DNA of 64,000 bases from positions 10,243 to 74,242 of the forward strand of contig NZ_JBMMGT010000011.1 of the NCBI RefSeq assembly GCF_049366555.1, in the 5' to 3' direction. The first letter of the stretch is position 1. The number at the start of each line of letters is the position of its first letter. A program made the position numbers and the translations under genes. Below are positions 17,606-26,173 of this stretch, one piece after another. The notes beneath the pieces were generated by a model, which ran no database searches, had not been told where the DNA came from, and worked only from the letters and a program-made list of their open reading frames with translations. This DNA comes from Avibacterium volantium_A (GTDB lineage: Bacteria; Pseudomonadota; Gammaproteobacteria; Enterobacterales; Pasteurellaceae).

Positions 17606-19068
17606 TTAACGTTCGCCAGCGAATACGGCGCTTATCGTTGGGTATGCAGAGTAGCTATGATTTCCGACCTGAACTTTTCCAGCTACTTGTGTTGCATCTT
17701 TACCCATAAATTTTCCTTGGTAGTAGCCTTCATATTTTATATTGATTAATCCAATATTATTTAAATAATCAGGGTCAGGTTGATTCATAGTAAAGTGTGC
17801 GTTGCCATTAAATTCTAAAATACCATTGTCTGTAGTAATTTTTGTATTTTCTAAATAAATATTTCTATCTTGTGTAGAATAAGTTATGTCATCATTAATA
17901 CTAACTTTTCCATTGACTTGTTTATTAATAAAATCAGCAGTGAGAGTAAAAGTGCTTTCACTATTGCGAGAATTATTAAGAGTAATTAACGCTTTTCCGC
18001 TATATTTAGCCGTTCCTTGAACTCGTTGTAAATCTTCTAAGGCTGTCATTCGAGTTGGGTTACCTCCATAAGCGATTTGATATAGCTCGCCATTTTTGTA
18101 AGTAACGGAATAACCTGCATCTTCTAAATTATAGTTATAATTTTTATAAACATTGAGTTCTGGCTGATTAGTTGTATAATCTTGAATCATTTCTACATAA
18201 CTCGTAATGTTTTCACTGCGAGTACCATCTGCCGTGATATTGCCATAAACCTTGTTATTATCTTGTAGTGATGTATCACCATAATAATTTGGGCTGCCCG
18301 TTATAATGATACGTTTATCCACAAATCTTCCATTTTCTTCCTCCCGAGCTTTGCGTGCTTGTTCTTGCTGTTCAAGATCAGAATTAGTCGCATAAGTGCC
18401 TTTAGTGAGTTGATTATATTGCGCTTCTAAATGTCGGTTTTTATCTTTGAGATGAGAAATTTCTTGTTCTTTTTCGTTGATTTTTTGTTCGGCTTCATTG
18501 CGCTCTTGTTCTAATTGATTACGGTGTTCATAAACATTTTGTAACTCGTTATTGGCTGATTCAAGGAGCATATTGGCATAGTCGGCATCAGCCTGAGCAT
18601 TTTTCAATTGATTTTGAGCTTCAGTCAGTTTTAGAGATAATTCTTGCAATCTATTTTGATCGATAACAGATCGCTCTTTCAGTTTATTTAGCGATTTTTC
18701 AGTCGCTTGTAACTCTTTTTCTAATTTTTCTTTCTGACTATTGGCAAGGGAAAGTTGCTTTCGGCTTGTTGCAGCTTTTCTTTGGCTAAGGTTTCTTGTT
18801 GAGAAAGTTGGTTAATTTTCTCATTTGTTTGACTAAATTTCTCTTTTTCCGCTTCTAGTTGTTTTTGTTTTTCTGAAATTTCATTAATTTGTTCCTGATG
18901 TTTCTTTATCGTTTGCTGTAAATTTTCAATGGTTTTTTCTTGAGTTGTTGGGGATTGGTCTTGTGCGGTATCTTCTGATGAACTTGAACCACCACTAGAT
19001 GACCCACAAGCCACCGCACCTAATGAAATTAATAATGCCAATGCCGTTGTTTTAAATTTAGGTTGCAT
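17606..19068 (-). pseudogene. Slam-dependent surface lipoprotein with coiled-coil stalk, frameshifted
   Basis: Two overlapping frames form one gene. The first 115-codon frame opens with a lipoprotein signal (LISLGAVACGSSSGG, cysteine 21) and a coiled coil. It stops at 18721. The second frame, open past 18760, continues the same coiled coil (reading SLANSQKEKLEKEL). It ends in a TbpB-like beta-barrel (about the last 170 residues: GYYQGKFMGKDATQVAGKV, ending AVFAGER). Restoring one A in the AA at 18755-18756 gives AESKLSLANS and a continuous protein of 487 residues, so a one-base deletion or a sequencing error breaks it. Role: probably a surface-exposed binding lipoprotein exported by the adjacent Slam; the ligand is unknown. 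A 15-A tract lies about 100 bases upstream. Confidence 0.8.
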
Positions 19069-19167
19069 AAAAAATTCCTCTATAAAAGATTATTAAGTTA
19101 AATAAGGGAGTTTATTTTTAGGAAAAACAGGATTTTTTTCTAAAAAACAGCAAAACTTTCTTAGTTT

Positions 19168-19182
19168 AAAAAAAAAAAAAAA
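19168..19182. repeat. 15-base homopolymeric A tract upstream of the lipoprotein gene
   Basis: A run of 15 A (T on the coding strand) lies 100-114 bases before the lipoprotein start, in a very AT-rich leader. Such tracts vary in length by slipped-strand mispairing and in Pasteurellaceae and Neisseria can alter promoter strength. The promoter itself is not clear (TAATAAT near 19090 is a possible -10). Confidence 0.8.
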
Positions 19183-19285
19183 CAAGAGGTTAGCGATCTT
19201 TTAGCAAAAAATTTGATCTTTATTAAGATTTAAGTAAAAAAAGAAGAAAAGAAAAATTCGGCAAAAAACAACCGCACTTTTATAG

Positions 19286-19316
19286 AAAGAAAAAAAGCGG
19301 AAATAACTCCGCTTTC
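19286..19316 (-). terminator. Terminator of the universal stress protein gene
   Basis: On the minus strand AAGCGGAGTTATTTCCGCTT forms a stem-loop followed by TTTTTTC. It lies 16 bases beyond the usp stop. Confidence 0.8.
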
Positions 19317-19331
19317 TTGATTGAGTTGAGC

Positions 19332-19757
19332 TTATTTCAAAACCAAAATCGGTTTTTTGCCATAGCGTGCCACTTTTACTGTGTTGCTACTTAAGCCTTT
19401 GGCATTCGGTTTGCTGCTGGCGAGCATTATGATGAGATCCACTTCTTTTTCATTGGCGATGCGGTTGATTTCTTCATAAATTGTGCCGTGGGCAACGATA
19501 TGTTGCACTTTTGCTCCTTCAGGGAAATGGGCTTTAGTGAAATCGTGCAGGGTTTTATTGGCTTCTTCAATCACCGATTTATCAAAGTTTTTCGGCAAGA
19601 ATGCGGAGATAAAGCTGTCATCAATGGGTTCGATAATGGTTGCGACACGGTAAATGGCGTTAGGATTGTGATTGGTGAGCTGAAGGGCGGTGTCCACCAC
19701 ATATTTTGCGCTTTTCAGATTGCTTAGATCAATGGCAATAAGCAGTTTGTTGTACAT
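19332..19757 (-). CDS. Universal stress protein (UspA family)
   Basis: Single Usp domain of 141 residues with the fold's opening strand (KLLIAIDLS) and closing strand (KKPILVLK). The nucleotide-binding glycine motif G-x2-G-x9-G(S/T) is degenerate here (LASSKPNAKGLSSNTVKVA), so ATP binding is uncertain. It follows the TAXI/TRAP transporter genes on the same strand. This resembles other TRAP systems with a regulatory Usp, such as TeaD with TeaABC. Here a 265-bp palindromic element and an uptake signal separate it from the permease gene. Confidence 0.85.
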   Translation of the reverse strand: MYNKLLIAIDLSNLKSAKYVVDTALQLTNHNPNAIYRVATIIEPIDDSFISAFLPKNFDKSVIEEANKTLHDFTKAHFPEGAKVQHIVAHGTIYEEINRIANEKEVDLIIMLASSKPNAKGLSSNTVKVARYGKKPILVLK

Positions 19758-19834
19758 AATAAGATCCTTTTATTGGGTTGCGGTTTGTGCGTTTTATATT
19801 TTGCTAATTTCATAAAATTTTGACCGCACTTTAG

Positions 19835-20099
19835 GGTCTGTTGATAACTCATTTTGCATTTGAGCTGGTGACTATTTTTTGTGAGAACAAGGCGAACGGG
19901 GTGAAGTTTAGCCATTCTAGACGAACCACGTTCAACACAGTTATCACAAAAAATAGCCCCAGCCCTTCGGGTTAGCTTTAAAATTTGCGTACTCTTTGTT
20001 GCAGTTCTCACCAAGAGAACCACTCTTGGTTTTAAACTGCGCCGCGATTACGCTAATTTTAAACGATAACTCAAATGCAAAATGAGTTATCAACAGACC
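19835..20099. mobile_element. MITE-like element with perfect 30-bp terminal inverted repeats
   Basis: The ends 19835-19864 and 20070-20099 are perfect 30-base inverted repeats (GGTCTGTTGATAACTCATTT...). Inside are further inverted repeats: GACTATTTTTTGTGAGAAC against GTTATCACAAAAAATAG, AGCTTTAAAATTTGCGTA against TACGCTAATTTTAAACGA, and a hairpin ACCAAGAG/CTCTTGGT. No convincing gene is present. It lies between the TRAP permease gene and usp. A related but diverged element is at about 52713-52870. No clear target duplication is visible. It could be a non-autonomous transposon or a structured-RNA repeat. Confidence 0.8.
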
Positions 20100-20121
20100 A
20101 TAACAAAGTGCGGTCAATTTT

Positions 20122-22758
20122 TTATTGTTTTTTCGCTCTACGGCGTTGATTAAATCCAACAAGGAGAATAATCAATAAGCCTGGAATGAACATCCATTCT
20201 TTGGCAGTAGCCACTTTTGGTAAAGAAATATCGAGTAGGGTTTGATCCCAATTTAAGCCTGCTTTGGCGGCAGGGGAATCAATTTCAACCATATCAATAA
20301 TGACTTTTGGTGTCGCTTTGCCATCAATTTCAATGCTTTCGCCTGTATTGAGCAAGGTTAAGCCGAGTTTATTTAGGCGCTCTTCACCGGTTTTTCCTTC
20401 TGGCACGCTGAGTTCAGAATAGAACTCAATTTGTTTTCCATAAGGATTGGTGCCAGCCACTTTGAGGGTAATTTTTTCATCAACTGGCACTTTTTCCAAC
20501 TCTTGTGCCAAATGCACTGGCTCAATGTGATAAGAGGTTGGCGAAATATATTCCATAAAGAAACCAGGGCGGAAAATAATAAATGCCGCAAAAATAAGGG
20601 CAACAGTTTCCCACACTTTGTTCTTCGTGATGAAATAATTCATTGTGGCGGAAGTAAAGGCGAGTATAGCAATGGTGGATACCACCGCAACCAGTATGCC
20701 TTTTGCCCAGCCCACATCAATTAATAACAGATCCGTATTAAAGATGAACAAGAATGGCAAGATCGCTGTTCTTAGGCTGTAAAAGAATGCCACTAAACCT
20801 GTTTTGATTGGGCTACCACCTGATACTGCCGCAGCAGCGAAAGAAGCCAGACCCACAGGTGGGGTTACGTCAGCCATAATCCCGAAATAGAACACGAATA
20901 AATGCACGGCAATCAGCGGTACGATTAAGCCATTTTGTTTACCCACTTCTACAATCACTAATGCCATTAAAGATGACACCACGATATAGTTAGCCGTGGT
21001 TGGCAAGCCCATTCCTAGTATTAAGCTGAATATTGCCACAAGGATAAGCATAAGCAAGATGTTACCCATTGAGAGCATTTCGATAATGCCAGAGAGCTGT
21101 ACGCCAAAACCAGTGAGTGAAACAACACCGACAATAATTCCCGCAGTTGCGGTAGCGATACCAATCCCAATCATATTACGCGCGCCCGTTTCTAAACCAT
21201 CAACAAGGGCATCAACACCTTGTTTAAACAGATCTTTCGTGATCGGTTTGTTACGGAAGAAGTTTAGTAACGGATGCTGAGTGACTAAAATGATCATCAA
21301 GGTAACTGTTCCCCAGAAAGCAGATAGCCCTGGTGAAAGCATTTCGACCATTAAACACCAAATTAGCACCACAACAGGAATTAAATAATGCAAGCCTGCA
21401 TTTACCGTTGGTTTGGCGGACGGCAGTTTTACCACAGGGGAATTAGGATCATCAATTTCTAAATCAGGGAATTGTGCCACACGGCGAATTAAGGCGAGAT
21501 AAATCAACGCCAATAACACCGCAACGATTAAGAAACTATGATCAGGTGCAACGGTTTTCAACCAGCCTAAACCAAATTCCACGCCAATTACTAAACCGAT
21601 CACTACTAAAATGGTGCTGACCAATTTTAACAAGGTCACTAAAAACGGATTTGGTGGATCGGTTCTTGGCAAGCCGTGCAAGTTCATTTTTAATGCTTCT
21701 AAATGCACGATATAAACCAATGCAATATAAGAAATCAGTGCAGGCAGTGCAGCATAGGTGATGAGCTGGCTATATGGCATATTGACATATTCGATCATCA
21801 AGAAAGCTGCAGCCCCCATTACTGGCGGCATAATTTGTCCATTTACCGATGAAGCCACTTCTACCGCGCCTGCTTTTTCTGCTGAAAAGCCCACGCGTTT
21901 CATCATTGGAATGGTAAATGTTCCGGTTGTCACTACGTTAGCGATAGATGAACCTGAAATTAGCCCCGTTAAGCCTGATGACACCACAGCCGCTTTCGCC
22001 GGCCCACCACGCAGATGTCCAAGATAAGCAAAAGCGGTTTTAATGAAATAGTTACCCGCGCCCGCTTTATCAAGCAATGCACCAAATAACACAAAAAGGA
22101 ACACATATTTGGTAGAAACCCCTAATGCCACACCAAACACGCCCTCAGTAGTTACCCATTGTTGGTTCACCATTTGTGAAAGTGACCCTGAACGGTGGCT
22201 GATGATCCAATCTGTTGGCAAGAATTGCCCGAAGTAGTTATAAGCTAAAAACACACTGGCGATAATTACCAAAGGCAAGCCAAGGCTACGGCGACAGGCT
22301 TCTAACAGCAATAACACGCCTAGACAGCCAGCAATAATATCTTGCGTATTAGGTGCGCCGAAACGTGTGACTAAACCTTCATAAAAGAAAATGTAATAGG
22401 CGCCTAAAAATGCCCCAAGGGTGGCAAAAAACCAATCTAACAACGGGATACGATGTTTTGGCGATGTCGCAAAAGCAGGGAACGATAAATAGGCCAAGAA
22501 CAATGCAAAGGCAAGGTGGATCGAACGCGCTTTAGTGTCATCGATCACCACATTAATATCTAGCCCCCAATTGCGAACGACTTCTTGTAGCCAAAATGGC
22601 ACAGGGGAGGTGTAATAAAGTTGAAAAACCGACCATAAAATCGCGGTAATTACAATGAGTTTTCTGCTTGCGCCCGTAGGATTTCGTCCACCTGAATCAT
22701 TGGAGGCTACCATATCTTGCAGATCATCGTAATCCATTTTTTTTGTGGATTCGGACAT
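20122..22758 (-). CDS. TRAP transporter fused permease (DctQ-DctM) with C-terminal DUF3394 domain
   Basis: Inner-membrane permease of a sodium-coupled TRAP-TAXI importer. The 878 residues contain an N-terminal DctQ-like four-helix segment, then a large DctM-like domain. The latter shows typical motifs (GLTGLISGSSIANVVTTGTF, GQIMPPVMGAAAFLMIEY, MGLPTTANYIVVSSL, DVTPPVGLASFAAAAVSGG). A soluble DUF3394-type tail with a PDZ-like stretch (DSPAAKAGLNWDQTLLDI) follows. It lies downstream of its TAXI binding protein, separated by a hairpin. The substrate cannot be read from the sequence; characterised TAXI systems take C4-C5 acids such as glutamate or alpha-ketoglutarate. Confidence 0.92.
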   Translation of the reverse strand: MSESTKKMDYDDLQDMVASNDSGGRNPTGASRKLIVITAILWSVFQLYYTSPVPFWLQEVVRNWGLDINVVIDDTKARSIHLAFALFLAYLSFPAFATSPKHRIPLLDWFFATLGAFLGAYYIFFYEGLVTRFGAPNTQDIIAGCLGVLLLLEACRRSLGLPLVIIASVFLAYNYFGQFLPTDWIISHRSGSLSQMVNQQWVTTEGVFGVALGVSTKYVFLFVLFGALLDKAGAGNYFIKTAFAYLGHLRGGPAKAAVVSSGLTGLISGSSIANVVTTGTFTIPMMKRVGFSAEKAGAVEVASSVNGQIMPPVMGAAAFLMIEYVNMPYSQLITYAALPALISYIALVYIVHLEALKMNLHGLPRTDPPNPFLVTLLKLVSTILVVIGLVIGVEFGLGWLKTVAPDHSFLIVAVLLALIYLALIRRVAQFPDLEIDDPNSPVVKLPSAKPTVNAGLHYLIPVVVLIWCLMVEMLSPGLSAFWGTVTLMIILVTQHPLLNFFRNKPITKDLFKQGVDALVDGLETGARNMIGIGIATATAGIIVGVVSLTGFGVQLSGIIEMLSMGNILLMLILVAIFSLILGMGLPTTANYIVVSSLMALVIVEVGKQNGLIVPLIAVHLFVFYFGIMADVTPPVGLASFAAAAVSGGSPIKTGLVAFFYSLRTAILPFLFIFNTDLLLIDVGWAKGILVAVVSTIAILAFTSATMNYFITKNKVWETVALIFAAFIIFRPGFFMEYISPTSYHIEPVHLAQELEKVPVDEKITLKVAGTNPYGKQIEFYSELSVPEGKTGEERLNKLGLTLLNTGESIEIDGKATPKVIIDMVEIDSPAAKAGLNWDQTLLDISLPKVATAKEWMFIPGLLIILLVGFNQRRRAKKQ

Positions 22759-22798
22759 AAAATCTCCCGAAAATTTTTAAATGAATGAAAACGGAAAA

Positions 22799-22818
22799 AG
22801 GCAGGGCTAAGCCTGCCT
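22799..22818 (-). terminator. Attenuating hairpin between binding protein and permease genes
   Basis: AGGCAGG and CCTGCCT form a stem around a 6-base loop, followed on the minus strand by TTTTCC. In binding-protein operons such a hairpin allows more binding protein than permease. Confidence 0.7.
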
Positions 22819-22835
22819 AAATAATAAAGATGAGA

Positions 22836-23798
22836 TTATTGTAACCAACCGCGTTCTTTGTAGTAACGCACCGCACCTTCGTGTAATGGCGCAGAAAGTG
22901 CGTTTTTAATCATATCTTCTTCTTTAAGATTGGCGAACGCAGGGTGTAAACGTTTGAAACGATCAAAGTTATCAAACACCGCTTTAACTGCGGCATAAAC
23001 TTTATCTTCTGGCACATCAGCAGAAGTGACTAGGGTTGCATACACACCGAAACTTTCTACTGGATTATCTGTACCACGATATAGCCCACCCGGAATCGTT
23101 GCTTTCGCATAGTAAGGGTTTGCTGCCACTAAACGATCAATGGCTTCACCTGTTACAGGAACAAGATGGGCATTACAAGACGCTGCCGCTTCTTTCAACG
23201 CACCATTTGGGTGACCTACGTTATAGGTAATCGCATCAAGATTGTTATCACACATTACCGATGCCATTTCTGCAGGTTTTAATTCAGACGCCACTTTAAA
23301 TTCTTTGTCTGTCCAGCCTTTCGCAGCCAAGATCACATTCATTGTTGCACGCGTACCAGAACCCGGATCGCCCACATTCACACGTTTACCTTTCAAATCA
23401 TCAAAAGAATTGATATTTGAATCATCACGCGCCATTAAAGTGAACGGCTCAGGGTGAATTGAAAACACTGCACGCAATTTATCATTTTTCTTACCCGCAA
23501 AGGAGCTTGTACCGTGGTAAGCGTGATATTGCCAGTCTGATTGTGCAATACCCATTTCCATTTGATCTGCGGCAATCGCATTTAAGTTTGCCACAGAACC
23601 ACCTGTTGAAGGCGCGTTACATTTAATATGAGTTTTTGCAGTATCGCGGTTCACTAATTGACAGATTGATTGACCAACCACATAGTAAACCCCAGTTTGA
23701 CCACCAGTCCCGATGGTTACAAACTTATCTTCTGCTTGCACAGAAAAAGAGGTGGCTGCCACACCCGCGATAAGAGAGAGTTTTAATAATTTCTTCAT
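22836..23798 (-). CDS. TAXI family TRAP transporter solute-binding protein
   Basis: Periplasmic binding protein of the TRAP-TAXI system. It has a signal peptide (MKKLLKLSLIAGVAATSFSVQA). The family-defining region is FVTIGTGGQTGVYYVVGQSI, followed by KCNAPSTGGSVANLNAIAA and GKRVNVGDPGSGTRATM. The 320 residues are typical. It is first in the minus-strand unit TAXI-permease-(element)-usp, with a strong ribosome-binding site (AAAGGAGTAAAAATG). The ligand is unknown. Confidence 0.93.
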   Translation of the reverse strand: MKKLLKLSLIAGVAATSFSVQAEDKFVTIGTGGQTGVYYVVGQSICQLVNRDTAKTHIKCNAPSTGGSVANLNAIAADQMEMGIAQSDWQYHAYHGTSSFAGKKNDKLRAVFSIHPEPFTLMARDDSNINSFDDLKGKRVNVGDPGSGTRATMNVILAAKGWTDKEFKVASELKPAEMASVMCDNNLDAITYNVGHPNGALKEAAASCNAHLVPVTGEAIDRLVAANPYYAKATIPGGLYRGTDNPVESFGVYATLVTSADVPEDKVYAAVKAVFDNFDRFKRLHPAFANLKEEDMIKNALSAPLHEGAVRYYKERGWLQ

Positions 23799-24150
23799 TT
23801 TTACTCCTTTGCATATTTAGTTTCTATTAAAGGCGAACTTGCGAACGCAAAGCTTGCCTTAAAGATGTTGTGAGTCCCAAAATTAACAAAAATTTTACAG
23901 ACGGGATAAAGATATACCCTAGATTACCTTTCGTTGCAATCATTTTTTTCGATAAATCGCCTTAAAGTGCGGAAGAAATTTTGCGAATTTTTATGATTTC
24001 AAACAAGAATAAATGAACTTTTGCACGAATTAACACACTAAGAAAAGCATCTATAAAATATCATTAGAGCAATTTGTTGCCTGTTACTTATACGTTTCAT
24101 TTATAAGTATGGCTATTTTTATAAAAAATTATTCTACTTAAGGAGTTAAG
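23799..24150. other. Divergent intergenic region (352 bases)
   Basis: Lies between the leftward TAXI gene and the rightward ComEA-like gene. It holds a short hairpin (CTTGCG/CGCAAAG near 23837-23852), one uptake-signal core (near 23965) and an imperfect ACTTATA...TATAAGT inverted repeat (about 24086-24107), which may be an operator or promoter element for the ComEA-like gene. I see no small frame with a ribosome-binding site and no clear competence-type CRP-S site. Confidence 0.5.
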
Positions 24151-24873
24151 ATGAAATTATTAAAATCTGTATTAGCATTAAGTTTTGCCGTTGCTACTTC
24201 AGGCGTTACGTTGGCAGAAAATCCATTGGCAAGCGCAAAAGATGCGGTAAAAACAACTGCGCAATCAATGAAACAAGATAGCGCATCAAAAGCAAAAGAT
24301 TTAGTCAAAGAACAGGCTACTAAAAAAGCAAACGCAGTGAAAGATGCGGCAAAAGAGAAAGCAAGCACTGTAAAAGAGGCTGCGAAAGAAAAAGCCAATG
24401 TAGCAAAATCATCGGCAAGCGAAAAAGTAGCAAAAGCTAAAGAAAAAGCGGCTGATGCCAAAAGTGCGGTAGAAAATAAAGCAAAATCTGCCAAAGAATC
24501 TTTAACGGATAAAGCGTCAAAAGATAAATTGCTCACCGATAAAGTAAAAGAAAAAGCATCTGAAAAAGCAAAAGACGCGAAAGAAAAAGTAAAAGATGTC
24601 AAAGAAAAAGCCAAATCAAGCGCAGATAACGCAAAAGACAAGGCGAAATCATTAACGGAAAAAGCGAAGTCTTATGCAGGTGAAAAAATCAACATTAACA
24701 AAGCAGATGCAAAAACCTTACAAAACCTTTCAGGTATCGGTGAAGCGAAAGCAAAAGCCATTGTTGAATACCGCGAAAAAGTAGGCAAAATTAAATCAGT
24801 AGAAGATTTATCAAACATTTCAGGCATCGGCGAAGCCACCATCGAAAAAATCACCCCTTACTTAAGTTTCTAA
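24151..24873 (+). CDS. ComEA-like helix-hairpin-helix protein with long Lys/Ala-rich linker
   Basis: Probably a periplasmic DNA-binding protein. It has a signal peptide (MKLLKSVLALSFAVATSGVTLA). About 150 residues of lysine/alanine/glutamate-rich, LEA-like repeats follow (units such as VKEAAKEKANVAKSSASEK). The C terminus (about 180-240) carries the ComEA domain with two HhH hairpins (LQNLSGIGEAKAKAIVEY and VEDLSNISGIGEATIEKI). ComEA-type proteins pull incoming DNA into the periplasm in natural transformation. H. influenzae ComE1 is much shorter and lacks such a linker. A role in DNA uptake is inference. The ribosome-binding site AAGGAG is excellent. Confidence 0.85.
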   Translation: MKLLKSVLALSFAVATSGVTLAENPLASAKDAVKTTAQSMKQDSASKAKDLVKEQATKKANAVKDAAKEKASTVKEAAKEKANVAKSSASEKVAKAKEKAADAKSAVENKAKSAKESLTDKASKDKLLTDKVKEKASEKAKDAKEKVKDVKEKAKSSADNAKDKAKSLTEKAKSYAGEKININKADAKTLQNLSGIGEAKAKAIVEYREKVGKIKSVEDLSNISGIGEATIEKITPYLSF

Positions 24874-24891
24874 AAACTTGCAAAAAAAGGG

Positions 24892-24916
24892 ACGCACTTT
24901 AAGTGCGGTCTTTTTT
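24892..24916. terminator. Uptake-signal hairpin terminator
   Basis: CGCACTT/AAGTGCG, a near-perfect inverted uptake pair (the left arm has ACGCACTT instead of ACCGCACTT), is followed by GTCTTTTTT. It lies between the convergent ComEA-like gene and dolP. Confidence 0.8.
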
Positions 24917-24940
24917 CATAATTATTTAGTAGAAATAAAG

Positions 24941-25534
24941 CTAATTCAAGTATTTAAACACTTTCACCACTTTTATCACGCCTGAAACATTACGGGCGAC
25001 TTCTGCTGCGGCATCGGCTTGTTGTTGGGTGAGGTTGCCCATTAGGAACACTTCGCCATTTTCGGTGATCACTTTTACATCTGTGGATTTTACTCCTGAA
25101 TTGACGAAGAGTTTGGATTTGATTTGGGTGGTGATCCAGCTGTCTTTGCTGATTTGTCCAAGGGAGATTGGTGAGCCGACACGCAGTTCGTTATAAACTT
25201 CGGAAACGTTATCAACGCCTTTAGCAAGCCCTGTAGCAATTTCTTTTAAACTTTCATTTGGTACTTGTCCGATAAGTAAGATTCTTCCGCTATATGAAAC
25301 CACATTGATTCGAGCTTCGCTATCCAGTTGTTGATCTTTATTAATGGCGTGTAAAACTTTTTCTTCAAGGGTTTCGTCATCAACCTGTGTTCCCACTGTT
25401 CTTGGATCGGTGGCGACTTTGGTTGCAACGGCTGTTGCCCCAACAATGCCTGCCACTGTGGCGCTAACACAGCCTTGTAGAACAAATGCAGTACCGAGGA
25501 TAAGGGCTAATTTTTTAAAATTCCTTGTTTTCAT
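24941..25534 (-). CDS. dolP: BON-domain outer-membrane lipoprotein DolP (YraP)
   Basis: Outer-membrane lipoprotein that supports envelope integrity and, in E. coli, amidase and BAM function. The lipobox VLQGC is at about residues 18-22. Two BON domains follow, at about 45-115 (LEEKVLHAINKDQQL...GRILLIGQV) and 125-195 (WITTQIKSKLFVNSGV...GEVFLMGNL). The 197 residues compare with 191 in E. coli. It is the last gene of lpoA-yraN-diaA-dolP, the enterobacterial order. Confidence 0.94.
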   Translation of the reverse strand: MKTRNFKKLALILGTAFVLQGCVSATVAGIVGATAVATKVATDPRTVGTQVDDETLEEKVLHAINKDQQLDSEARINVVSYSGRILLIGQVPNESLKEIATGLAKGVDNVSEVYNELRVGSPISLGQISKDSWITTQIKSKLFVNSGVKSTDVKVITENGEVFLMGNLTQQQADAAAEVARNVSGVIKVVKVFKYLN

Positions 25535-25573
25535 TAGTTGTACTCCTTTTGATTATCTATAAAGGGTTGAGAT

Positions 25574-26158
25574 CTATGAATGAGAAAAAAGAGAATGGTC
25601 AATTAACTCACAAATCGTATTAATAATAAATAGATGATGTTCCAAAATACGGCTTTCTTTTACCGTTGGGGCAGTGATTTCCAAATCCTGTTCGGTGAGA
25701 AAGCCTTGAATATGATCATTATTCGCGCCTGTTAATGCTATGACACTAATTTCTTTATTTAGTGCGGAATTAATCGTTTCTAGCACCATTTCTTCATTGC
25801 CAAAAGGGGAAAATACCACCAGCAGATCTCCTTGTTGTGCCACTGCGTTGAATTGGCGTTGGTAGAATTGTTGCTTGGGGCGATCGGCAATAATTGCTGA
25901 TCCAATGGCGTTATCCAAGCTTAATAACACGGAAGGAAAGCTCGGTCTTTCTAGCTCATAGCGATTGAGTAAATTCGCCACCAGAAACTGCGCATTGGCG
26001 TAAGATCGTCCTTGCCCACAGACGATAATTTTATTGCCACGCAATAGGCAGGCGACAATGTTTTGTACCGCTTGAAAAATGGCATTAGGCAATAAGCTCG
26101 AAGCAGAAATCTGAGTTTGTATGCTTTCGCTGTAAAGATCTTTTATTTTATCTAACAT
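25574..26158 (-). CDS. diaA: DnaA initiator-associating protein DiaA (SIS domain)
   Basis: Binds DnaA and promotes timely initiation at oriC. SIS fold of 194 residues with KIIVCGQGRSYANAQFLVANL near 42-62 and DLLVVFSPFGNEEMVLETI near 105-125. The length matches E. coli DiaA (196). It lies 15 bases after yraN and 39 bases before dolP on the minus strand. GmhA-type isomerases share the fold, but position and length favour DiaA. Confidence 0.9.
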   Translation of the reverse strand: MLDKIKDLYSESIQTQISASSLLPNAIFQAVQNIVACLLRGNKIIVCGQGRSYANAQFLVANLLNRYELERPSFPSVLLSLDNAIGSAIIADRPKQQFYQRQFNAVAQQGDLLVVFSPFGNEEMVLETINSALNKEISVIALTGANNDHIQGFLTEQDLEITAPTVKESRILEHHLFIINTICELIDHSLFSHS

Positions 26159-26173
26159 TGTGATTTATCAGGC

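Noticed and set aside
18741..18780. Programmed -1 frameshifting in the surface lipoprotein gene
   Set aside because: The overlap has no clear slippery heptamer or downstream stem; a one-base deletion explains it more simply, though an alternate expression state is not excluded.
19724..20162. Two frames of about 70-100 codons crossing the palindromic element
   Set aside because: They run through the inverted repeats and into usp or the permease gene without ribosome-binding sites or protein-like composition.
24138..24641. A long Phe/Ala/Ser-rich frame antisense to the ComEA-like gene
   Set aside because: It is the mirror of the lysine/alanine-rich repeats; it has no ribosome-binding site and its composition follows from the opposite strand.
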